A DNA stretch of 51,183 nt, taken from NCBI GenBank assembly GCA_000697055.1, contig JNDT01001750.1:1-51183 (forward strand), read 5' to 3'. Below the pieces are notes generated by a model, which searched no databases, was not told the DNA's origin, and saw nothing but the letters and a program-made list of their open reading frames with translations. Numbering within the stretch: the stretch's first letter is position 1; the number at the start of each line of letters is the position of its first letter. The position numbers were made by a program, and so were the translations under genes. This stretch comes from Saksenaea vasiformis B4078. Its lineage: Eukaryota > Mucoromycota > Mucoromycetes > Mucorales > Saksenaeaceae. Of this stretch, positions 34,216 to 45,051 are shown one piece after another.

Positions 34216-37200
34216 TTAGAAACCTCCAAACTGTCCTGTTGGGTTGGTCATAAAGGATGCACCCGTCATCATAGGTGATTGTTGGGGAAGCATACCACCT
34301 GGAGTGGGGCCAGCGGTCAACATCAGAGGGTTGCCTAGTCCACCCATCATTGGAGGTGCTGGTGCTACATAAAAGCGTTCAGCATGTGGATTCTTTGAAA
34401 CCTAAAAACCTCCGGCTTACCATTGTTCTGGTCATTTTCTTGCTTTTCTGCTTTTTGTTTGAGATTGGAAACGTCGTCTTCGAGCGTATTAAGCTGCAGA
34501 TAACAGTGTCTTAGTTTCATTATGATACGTATGTGCAAAAAGAAGGATTACCTTTGTAAACTGCTCCTTCAACACGTTGATCATGTATGGCATGGAGAAA
34601 TCATTCAATCCGTGACGCCAAGAAAGTTCCATCACTCGATCAGGTCGCATCAAGTCATAACATGTATACAGCATAGCTGCAAAACATTCACGTCGTCCGA
34701 TCTCGATGAAATAAAGCAAAAGTTCATCTGCAACTTCTCTATCCCTGGATTCGGCAGCGGTCTCCATCGCGTCTTTGAACAGACGGTCCTGCTTGGACAA
34801 GGCAATAGATTGTCTCCATCGCTTGTTCTTCTTGTACAAATGAGCAGCAATACGGCGGAACTCTAGCAATTCATGCTTCTCCAGTCGTTTCGCGAGATCG
34901 ATAGGATCGTAGCTGTCATGGTGATCAATAGAGTCTCGCAAGGATTCGTAATCCTCTTCCTCGATAAACAGCTCATGTAACGCGTTGTTGACAACCTTGT
35001 CATTAACCTATAATAAAATCAGCCAATGTCACTTAAAATAGCTCGATAAGGTTACCTGCTGGATAGACACGAGGTATGCCTTGATCAATGGGATGTTATC
35101 AGACTTTTCAAATAACTGGACAACGCGTGCATGCTTGATACGTGGGACCATCACCGCAAGAAGATCGTTCAGTAACATGGGCTGTTCGTTAAGGTAGAAA
35201 CGGAGTGCCTTGTAATAAAGCTCCAAGTTAGAGACCTTGACAATGATCTCCTTGAATGCAGAGTGTTCCCATGAATCAGCTGCATGATCCATCATGGCAG
35301 AGACAGCATTATCGAACTCGTCGTAATGAACGTAGAGGAAGACAAGTTCTCGCCACAAATGTGCTTCGTTACAAGCGCGGATCACCTTGGGAATATTGAT
35401 ACGTGATACAAATAATTTCAAGTGCTCCATCATCTTCTCAGGAGCATATTTGGAGTAGAGCACACCAAGCTCGGTAAACATGCCCATATGAGCCCGCTCC
35501 AAGCCCAAACCAGCTTCCAAAAGATGGATTAATTCGTCAAAGAACCCTTGACGCTCATACGTCCTGATAAGTCCATCAAGTTCTTCAGCGTGAACGATAA
35601 TGTGAAGACCACAGATCTGGGCAAGTCGGAATTCGCGCTGTTGGATACAGACTGAGTTCACTTCCTTCCAGACACTCGTGTTGCTAGCTTTGCGAGCACA
35701 GTCGACAGCACCCTGGAAATCTTGAAGATGCACCAAAGTAGATGCAAGTTTAGCATAGTTGGAAATGTTGGTATACAGTATCTTGGCAGCTTCAAATAAA
35801 TGTGCTTGGAAACAACGGTCGCCAACTTGTTGGATCTGTGCGATATTTGGCGATGCCAAGAGGTCTTCCATATCCGCTAACCGTTCCGTCTTGGCATAGG
35901 CAAACAATAATTCCGTTTCGATGTATGGTTCACGGGATTGTTTACGAGCCATCTGCAAATAACGCACAAGATCGTCGTACTTGCTATCAAGTTCAGCATG
36001 ACGTGTAACTTCCATGTAATTGGATGTGTCATTTGCGCGGATGTACGAGTCTGCAAAGGACGATGAATGACTCTATCTTTCAAACTGCAACGTGGGCTTA
36101 CCAATTGCTTCCTTCACACGCATGCTATCAAGCTGAGCCTTGGCTAGTTTGGACCACACATCAGGCTGATCAGAGCGTTCAGCAAATTCATAAGCTCTAT
36201 CCAGATCGCCAATCTTGTCAATCAAGACCTCCACGGCATTGGCGTTCACGTTATGTTTCTTGAAGATAGTAAATGCTTCTTCGTACAAGCCATCGTTAAT
36301 ACAAGTGTTTGCGATTTCGGATGCGGTGAAATTATCGAGACGATTAATATAATCCATTACTCTCGATGCATCAGCCTAAACCATTGCATTAATGTCAACC
36401 TCCCTTGGGCAACATGAAGCATTACCTTGATGGCCGTGTAAATCAATAGATCTTGTAATGTCTCATTGTCGCTGAATGCACTACTATCCAAAATAATCTT
36501 TTCCAGAAGCTCGATCAGTTCGTTGGGCAGCTCCGCAGCGATGAATGCTTTCACTGTAGCCGAAACATCTTCAGGAACGGTGCATTCGGGCAATGCCGTA
36601 GCAACAATCTATCATCACCTCAGTACAGAATGCAAAGCGCGCCGAGAGTACACGTACCTGATCGATCAGTTCCCGACGATGCTCGTTCGATTCGGTAAGC
36701 ACATACTGCCACAAAGCCTGATCACGACGGTGGACCAAGTAACGAGCCTGGTGCTTGAACATGGAGTTCTCAGTTGTGATATTAATCAACTCATAATCGC
36801 ATTCTCCTTTCTCGTAACAAATATAGGCCAGGTATGGATCTCTCTTTTCGCAATACTTTCCAATCACGCGTGGTTCGTAGTACTATTAAGATGTTGGTAT
36901 GAAGGCGGCATGCATCCATAGTAATTTACCTCATTTTCCTTCAAGAAAGGCTCAGGGTTGTTATTTGTGTCAATATAGATCTTTGCCAAAGCGTTGTACA
37001 CTTCAGGATCGGCGCTTCCTTCTGTCACACGCATATTAAGCCATGGAAGCAAAAGCTTGAGGCGGTTTCTTTGCTCCACTTCATCGCATAGCTTCTTCAC
37101 CGACAATTCACCCTTAACGGATAGCAATAGATTCTTGATCACCTCTTCATCGCATCCAACATCCAAAAGTCCACCAATCACCTCGGGCGTGCGAGCTGGA

Positions 37201-40135
37201 TTGACTTTTTGCACATATACTTCGATGAACTTGTGCAGATTGTTGTGGTATAGATAGAGGACAAGATCATGCACAAAGCCGAATCGATCGCACACGATAA
37301 TAAGTGGAAGTTGATCTCCCAATTTTGCTTCCTATCATAGCACATATAAATAATCCCGCTATATCCGAATGATACGAACCTTCAAGAAGTTCTTGACTTT
37401 CTCAGCATCGTAATAGTTACTCTCTCGGCAAATACGTTCAGCTTCGCGAACATTTCCGGTACGGCATGCTGCCTGGATATATTTAAAGTGCACGAGTGGA
37501 TCCTGACTGACATTGACGATGGATCCAAGGAAATAATACAATCCTAAGAGGAATAAGATAATGCACTGGCCGAGTGCTCACGTTTACCTTCATTACTCTT
37601 GAACGATTCGAAAAGATCGATCAAATTATGGGGTTGTAGCTGCTCCGCGTACTTGATGGAGACTTGAACAACAATCTGAAGGTTTTGGCGAAGGTTCGAT
37701 GTCAACATCTCCTTCAGACACTCAAGTGTTTGATCAACTGAAAGCGTGCCAAAGTAATTGACAAGCCAATCGGTGTTCATCAAATGCGTGTGGGGAATGA
37801 TTCGTCGAATATCGTGTACGTCAGTGTAGTGTTCCAAAGCCTATACTATCCGAATGAATATCTTGCTACCAATCCGTTAGGAATTACCCTTTGATACAAG
37901 CCAGCCTTTTCACAGAGGGATCCAATCGTCACACGGTCATAGTGAGTGAGCATGCCTGTTCCCATAATTGCATCAGCGACTTGAGGTGCGTGGATCAAAT
38001 TCATCTCCAGAACACGAGTTTGCAAGTGGGCATCCTCTTCTTTGTTATCTTTGAGATAATCCAAGAGGAAGGAGGTCGCTTGTTGAATCATATTTTGCGA
38101 CATAAAAGCATCCACTACCTAGATTCTTGCTAAGTCTACCTGTCAATACAAGAAAAAAGATAATTACCTTGTCAGGCTCGACGAGACGACCATCCTTGTC
38201 ATTGACAAGTGCTGTGGCAAATTCTGCGGCCTTGTCTGGATCATTTCGTGCAACATGGTAGAGCAAGGAAGCATAATCCGGAGTGTACTGGACAGCCTTT
38301 GCATAGGCAATAATTTTGTCATATTGGTGGTTCTCTGCAAAGCAGACCACGACCTGGCAAGAGTATGAGTATCAAAATGGACCTACGCATCCATGAATGG
38401 ATACCTTGTTTGGAACGCTGGCACGAAGATAGACGGACAATGCCAGGACAGTGTCATATTGCTTAACAAAATCACCCAATTCTTCGCTGCATTCAATCTT
38501 ATCTTCTTTGAGCCATTTTTCCAGAAGAGGTGCACGGTTCTGTGTCAAGATAGGTTTCGCAAGTTCGAGCGATTCGTACTTATTCAGGCCACCCTTTTCC
38601 AACAAAATGCTGAAGTACTGCAAGATTGGGGACATCTGATTTGGCATAGCAGGAAGTTGTCGGAAACGTTCGATTGTTTCAATTGTACGAAGAATACCCT
38701 AAAGGACAACAAAACTCGCTTAGATACGAAATCTTTCCGCTTGCCTGATAAGTCTCTTACCCTTGGTGACTTGGCAGCCGCTTTGGCAGCTTCTCCATAA
38801 GCACCCGAGGAAAAGAGCTGGTTGAATCGGCTGATATAGAGATCATCAGCACCGGACAAACCTCCACGTGTTGCAAGTTTAAGTGCTAGTTCGGTATTAT
38901 TCAAGGTATTGATGATGTAAGGAATAATGCTATTTTCATCCAACGACACTGACAGAACCTGCGTCCAAGAGGAGGCTTCGTTAGCTCTTATATCAGATCT
39001 TTGATCTTTTTTACCTGTCCTTTTCTATTCACACCGATAATGCCCGATGTGGCTTCGTGTTCCGCAGTGACAAAGACTGAATCTCCGCTGATACGGTTCA
39101 TGTAAATGCAAGCACCAGATTCAAGGTCATAAAGATGGATGAAGCCCATTTTTGTGACAAGATAGATAACACTATATTTGTGACTGATTTGCATGGCGAC
39201 AGGGAAATCAGCTGCGGCCTCGGGAGGAAAGAAAACTTCGACCGCCTTCTTTTGGAAGGGTGGATTGCCAGCTTCGTGATCAACTTCAATGATTTGAAGC
39301 TGTATGGTAATTAGTAAATTTGATTCACAAGATGTACAAACTTACTTTGGCACTACCATTAATGGAGCGGACGGCAAATGTGAATAATTTGGTCGTTGTT
39401 GTGGCGTCGTCCAGTTGCAGTTCCGCAAATGCAGCAGCATGTCCTTCGATATGTTGACTAGCCTTACGATCTCTGGAATAGAGTTGCATTGTTCCAACAA
39501 CGCGGTTCTGTACAGCCGAGATGCCAATCAAGACCAACCATTTTCCGTTGGAAGAGGCACGGTAATTAATAATCTGACATCCGGTAAGATTGTCCAATCT
39601 GTCAAATATTTTTTCGGGGACAGTGTTTCCTTCGATAGACCAGTGATAAACAGAGCGAGAAGTGACGAGGGCAATAGTTTTTAGGTTAATCCAATGCCAG
39701 AATTCCACGTCTTCTTGCATGAGGTGACTTTTCAGTTTTGATTTTGTTTCGAGATTAAACACCTGGAGTTGGCGATTAGCTGGGATTTAAGATCAGTAAC
39801 CAATGAATGGAGGCAAGAGTGGACAAAATACCCTTGAGGGCCATGATTTTTGTAGTAGGATGCATGATCACCGAGTCAGCAGTGATAGGCCGTCTCATCA
39901 TTTCATTGTTATTAGCAAGGTCGACGATAACCACTTGGTTGGTATTGTTCACTTGCTCGCGTACACAGATAAAGCGTTCAGACTCCATAGTCAGGCTGTT
40001 GAACCCTATACTGTTCGCATTGATGCCAAGATTTTGGAGCTAATGAAAGCATCAACAAGACATGCTTCCCTTGTAATTCATCTCGTACGATACCTGAGCA
40101 TGCTCTTGAAATTTAATTGGTAGAGGGTCGCTCAT
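34216..40135 (-). CDS. chc1: Clathrin heavy chain
   Basis: Structural subunit of the clathrin triskelion in endocytic and Golgi vesicle coats. Complete 18-exon model, 5,052 nt and 1,683 residues. Exons: 40135-40094, 40039-39832, 39779-39346, 39299-39015, 38958-38761, 38698-38405, 38353-38168, 38118-37888, 37840-37588, 37543-37380, 37331-36930, 36882-36658, 36608-36426, 36375-36102, 36050-35056, 35007-34552, 34493-34421 and 34364-34216. The protein starts [15 protein letters not shown] and continues through the N-terminal beta-propeller ([22 protein letters not shown]), the long heavy-chain repeat leg (for example [18 protein letters not shown]) and the trimerisation end with QFTKLNTLEDD and [11 protein letters not shown]. 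All 17 introns are 44-62 nt. The length matches the family and no damage is seen. Confidence 0.97.
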
Positions 40136-40413
40136 TGTCTATTGTGTATAGTTCCTTTTTTTTTTTACGAGACAAGCAAGCGTTATTCACAAACAAGCTC
40201 AAAATAAGGTGGTGCAATTCTAAACGAATGTTCGCCCTGTGTTTCTTTGTCCTTTTGAGATGAGAGAACACGGGAAAGAGAACTGAGTTACTCTCTTCGG
40301 GATGAACAATCTACACTTTCTCGCTATTGGTTGGACGGACTTTGATGTCCATCATTTTTCTTTTTTGTTTTTTTTTTCCTTCCTCTCCGGTTAAGTTTAT
40401 TGTAAATCACGTC
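40136..40413. promoter_or_regulatory. Divergent promoter region between clathrin and DUF2423 genes
   Basis: Only 278 bp separate the two start codons, so both promoters must lie here or overlap it. T-rich runs are present near 40157-40166 and 40357-40378; no specific factor site was identified. Confidence 0.55.
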
Positions 40414-40754
40414 ATGGCTAAGGGTTTGCGATCAAACACAAAGAAGAGATTCAGAGGTAATGACTTTTTATTACACGATCAAAAGGAAGCTTATTCGCAG
40501 CAGCTATCAAACGACAGACTGTATTCAAGCCTGTTGAAGATCTTCGACTTCAGCGTTTAGCAGAGGCACAAGCCAAAGCCGCCGATAAACCCAAAGTGGG
40601 TGACCATATGGAAGAAGATACAACTGTTGCAGACGATAACGCCATGACAGACGACCAACCCAAGAAGGTGTCAACAAGCGGTCCACGAAGCTCGAAAGTG
40701 GCACGGAAGCTCAGAATTAAAAAACAGAAGAAGAAAACCCACAATAAGTGGTAA
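40414..40754 (+). CDS. DUF2423 (UPF0642)-type small basic nucleolar protein
   Basis: Two exons, 40414-40456 and 40504-40754, total 294 nt and 97 residues. The N-terminus MAKGLRSNTKKRFRAIKR is the signature of the DUF2423 family (yeast YBL028C-like), small basic proteins linked to pre-ribosomes and the nucleolus. The middle is acidic (MEEDTTVADDNAMTDD) and the C-terminus strongly basic (RIKKQKKKTHNKW). The intron (40457-40503, 47 nt) splits the signature. A tandem CAGCAG acceptor allows a second AG three bases upstream, adding one Ala. It diverges from the clathrin gene and converges with the perforin-like gene 240 bp downstream. Confidence 0.85.
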
Positions 40755-40994
40755 TCAACCCTGACAACATTATTTCATGTATTCTACCCATTCTATCGCA
40801 CATACTTTCCAGCCTTTCATAAAACTTGTTCCGCATCGAGGAATTTTTCATTTACTGGCATGAAAAATGGATGTAATTGACGAAGATCACTTCTCATGAT
40901 GGAACAACGTTGCAGTGCTTGCAGAGGCAACGAAAAACATGAATGATTGTTTATTACAACGCGGGCAACAAACAGGTAGCAGCTCTGATATAAT

Positions 40995-42897
40995 TTAATT
41001 GCTATCTGCTTCTTCTATGATCCATTCAGGTAATTCCCTACTGACAATAGTACGTTTCTTGGCCGCAACGTAGCCTGTGCCAGTCTTCGGTGTAGTAGAA
41101 TCCATGTCGTATACTTTGTCCTTCGTTGAGCACAAGTAGTAGACTTTATCTCCCTGTCCATTTGTGAAAAACACTTGCGTTCCATGACGGATATATCCGC
41201 TAGGATTTTCATGCGAACTGACGTTGACTTTCCTAGGTGACTTTTGAGAAGGAATCGGTTAGATCGAACTATAGATTACCAGTCCTTTGCTCCGCACTCT
41301 GCTTCTTTCTTCAGCGAAATGAACGTTCGGCGCAACTTCCAAAAAAGTTTGCCGGTTGTTTCGCTGTCGGCCACAAGATTCCAGTCATTTTCTTGCTCGA
41401 TAATTTTCACTCCCACGGTGTCCCCAGATTTGATCAATCCATCTTGGAATTGCCCTGCACTAGGCTTTACGACGAGTTTGATACTTGCTCGTTTCTTCTT
41501 ATCAGTAATCAGTATTCTGCCTAAAAATCCATGCGATGTATTAAATATTTGCACGAATGTCTTCCGATCAGCACGTTCTATGTAAAATTGCTTCTTTTCT
41601 CTTACGCTGGTCATCAGCAGAACTGAAATTGTCGTTGCCTGTGCAAATGTATCCCGGTCGTCCTTGGAACGATAAGTTCACCGGCAGGCTGTATGAGATC
41701 GCCCAATTATTTCTAGCGCGTTCATATATCTGTCTGACACGTTCAGCCTCGTCAAACCCTAACAGACGGTATATTGGCCTGATATTTTTGAGATGGATAA
41801 CTTTTGGATCGGAATCGATTGTCTCTGTCCAAGACTTTAGGTCGAATTCATCACCCATCGCCATGCGCGCATGACCTCCTACAGAAAGGTGAGACTGCCT
41901 TGCTTTGTGTGTCTCCTATCTTTTTACATGTATCAATTTGCTTTACCGATTATCTCGCAATTCTTTTTCTGTCGAACTTGTGTTTCAATTTTATATCGTA
42001 GTGTGGCAGTGGCGGTGTTGACATCAAATCCTGCTTGAGAAGTGCCACACCTGGCCTCTCCATGAGACTTCTGTTCATCCCTCTGTACGCTGGTCTCTTC
42101 CCTTGAGTCAAATTCGTGAGATATTCTGCCGCCTGTGAGCAGATGAGTGGTATACTTGCAGTGCATGTGCAACATTACCAAGTATAATCTTCTCGGGATA
42201 GAAGTAACCGTACTTGCGAAAAACGCTCTGTAGTTCAGTATACCTGTCCCAGTCAGTGTTCCTCTCAAGCGCCCAGGCAATAGCGCTTCGAACGTTTTCA
42301 GCCAATTCAACAGTGATGCTCGTGAGAATCACCTATGGTATCGTTCAGCTTATTAGTTGTAGCTTCATGGACTTGCCTCCGCACATGGAAAGTAATATGC
42401 TGCACGGCAGTTGATGTTGGTCTCGTCATCCTGACCACTTCGATCCTTTGTAGATCCAACTAACGCACCCAGTCTGAAATGGGCTATCTCAGTCGCCCCT
42501 GCAAGCCGAAAATTCTTCTCAAATTGCTCGCCACTCGACATTCCCTTTACAGAAACTTTTACATCTTCGTCTGTGTAGTAGCTGCAGTTCTTATGAATAA
42601 TTTGCGAGCTATCCAGTAGTTTGATTCCAGCCAGCTCTGCTGGATCACCCTCTAACGTAAGCCCTTTGTCCCAATTTTCCGGCAAGTCAGGCTCAGACAG
42701 CGTCGTTACAGTTGCTTCAACTGTCGAAGGTGCATATCGCGGCCAGGTCTATTATAATGATAATCAATTATTGTTGTGTAAACTATGTAGTGAGTACTCT
42801 ATTTTTTATGGAATCGAAGAGAGTCATAGTACAGAAAGAAGTGTTTCACGCTGGATGTGGCACCTGATAAATATGAAGTTGGCTTTTGTAATACCAT
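40995..42897 (-). CDS. Perforin-like (MACPF/DUF7431-like) protein without Sel1 repeats
   Basis: Paralogue of the N-terminal module of the large gene at 45052. Model exons: 42897-42850, 42748-42377, 42332-42179, 42132-41947, 41878-41606, 41577-41280 and 41232-40995, total 1,569 nt and 522 residues. Shared landmarks are YYFPCAE followed by a phase-0 intron, VFRKYGYFYPEKIILGG (phase-1 intron inside LG-G), IGGH after another phase-1 intron, WTETIDSDPKVIHLKNIRP and a later SGDTVGVKI. I compare these by memory with the MACPF-like proteins of Rhizophagus and Mucorales; that label is tentative. Oddities are a GC-AG intron (42333-42376) and a 28-nt interruption (41578-41605) that is either a micro-intron or a frameshift. 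The first exon is the least certain part. Confidence 0.65.
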
Positions 42898-43429
42898 CCC
42901 ATGCACGACACCAAGTGGCTGAGACGCGAATATCGATACGGCGAAGTATGTTGGTACTCTAGGCTTTCCCACATCTCCATACATTCGCTGCTTCACTCGC
43001 TTATTATACGATACCATGATATTTCAGAGGGAAGCCTCACGGTGTGGAAGCATGAGGTGCCACACAGTTGCACAGTAAAAACTTAATGCCGATTGAGACA
43101 AGTGTTTTTCATTGTAATGTTCCAATAGAACGATATGTGGGCGGCATAATATGATAATGCTCACTTTTTTCCTGAATACTAGAGACATATGTACGTTTAT
43201 GTATTTCCTCAGGGAGGTTTGCTCCAGCCCAAAAAAAAAGGATGTACTTTTATGCATTGTTTCGCATTTTGTCTTTTCAGAGTCAGTCAGGAAAAGAAAT
43301 GCAGCTTTACGTTTTATGCTGCCGTCCCATAGTATTCTAGTTGAACAACAAAACAATCTTGTGGCTATTATACATTCGAGAATGCCGAGAATCGAACGTT
43401 ATGAAGGAACTAAGGTTAATCAAGATGGC
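42898..43429. other. Region upstream of perforin-like gene
   Basis: Probable promoter of the minus-strand perforin-like gene. The plus-strand open frame that starts at 43151 runs into the Sel1 relic below but shows no recognisable domain in its first part. Confidence 0.35.
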
Positions 43430-43560
43430 CAATGGATAGAGAAAGTAGCCAATCAAAACGAAAGTGATGCGCAGCTTTATCTGGCAGACGCCTAGGTGGC
43501 GAAATAGCGACAAAGGTCAATCAAAAAGCGGAGGAATCGTTTTGACAGGCTAACAATCAG
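43430..43560 (+). pseudogene. Relic Sel1-like repeat unit
   Basis: The plus-strand frame reads WIEKVANQNESDAQLYLADA and, after a stop (43493-43495), continues GGEIATKVNQK. W..K.A..N..DAQ.YLA.....G matches one Sel1 unit of the neighbouring gene (compare DAQYRLAVAFR). It is a single broken unit without a recognisable start or splice frame and is probably debris from a lost family member. Confidence 0.45.
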
Positions 43561-45051
43561 CAGGATCATAAGGTGCCTGATGGGAAAGTATTACCAGTTT
43601 GTGATTCTTGCCTTTGAAAGAAGGAGGCGGAGACAATGAAAGTATCAAGCCTAATGTAGAGAGTTGCATAGAACAAACCTTCCACCATGTCACGGGTGCA
43701 CGGGAGACAACAATGTGGAAATCTGTAAAATGGCAAAAAGACCATTGCAGATCGTTGATCGCCTTAGTGATAAGCAATTTCCAGAGCTGTGTCCTGCGGT
43801 ATACGTATTGTTATAGCTAACATGGTCTGAAATAAACAAATTTAATCATTATAGGTAAGAAACGAGCTTCTTAAGTGGTAAACGTATTCATCCTCGTTTG
43901 ATATGGATTTTCAACCGTAGCCCAACAATCGTACCTTGAGTATCTATCGCTATAATTGGCGAAGAGTTTTGTGAGACCTCGGATTTGATGTCTCACGTTC
44001 CAGGGCGCCCACGCAACTTTTGTGTACGCTTTTCGCGATATTCATGGTTTGCATGATCGAACTGCCGTAGGGAACTACGTAACTTTTCTTCATCTGTATC
44101 AAGCAGATCTGGCTAGAAGCACAATAACAAGAAAAGGGTGTTATCTTTTGTGGCCGCACAATATATTTGTTATCTCGTAACGTTCTTGTTTGTGATGATA
44201 AGCGTTGGATGTCTATCGCAGACATAATAGACTGTAGTTGACTTAACTCATTATGCAGGTGCCTATCTATCTACTGGGTTAAAATAAAAAGTACTTTCCA
44301 GCACACAGTTCTTTAAACTGGTGCAAACCTATGCAGATCCTGTAAGACGGAGAAGACATAATCGTCTTGCACAGAATAGGATCAAGGTTCATCGGATTTG
44401 TAATTACAGATTTTAGCTCCCATTTTACTACAAAGCCCATACGAAACTCGATGGTACCTGTAAACATCCCTAGATCACTACATGATCATCATTTCATATA
44501 GGCAATTTGCACGATTTAGCTAGCAACGCACAGAGTCGTTTCTACAATGGATAACATTGCAGCTGTTACTAATTGACCCAGTTGTAGAGTGTTGCAAGGT
44601 TCAGCCGCTGTGTCACGCACCCAGTTGATTTCTAACCGACCACGTAAATATCAAATTTGTGTATGTTAGGATGGCATTATCCGTCATTTCCCGTAATCTA
44701 ACCTTCTAAATGCTGAGCCACCTTCCGATATGATCTTCCAACGTACTAGACGCAACTTTCTCGTCTGGAAGCGCCTTGATCCTTTCTTTGTTTGCTATAT
44801 TGAGAGAATAGCGCGCAATAGCTAGCAACCGTGTCATAGTTCTATTCTTTTCTATGTAACTTCAGCAGAGACCCAGCCATCACGAAGACACATATCATAG
44901 TTTAGTCACGTCGCCTTATTATTCGTACAACCCTATCATGTGGCATAAATGTTGTAACCTTTCGGAATCTGTTCACAAACCTTAACACCCAAGAAAGCGC
45001 GCGTAAAAGCCAAGAAAGCGCAGCTAAGCCCGTAATCTTTTCTCGTCAACA
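43561..45051. other. Gene-poor spacer with a minus-strand coding-like segment
   Basis: On the minus strand, about 44110-43900 reads DTDEEKLRSSLRQFDHANHE and a basic run in one frame with one stop. 44467-44279 holds another protein-like frame. They could be remnants of an older gene; no family was recognised. 44500-45051 shows nothing clear except the promoter side of the large plus-strand gene. Confidence 0.3.
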
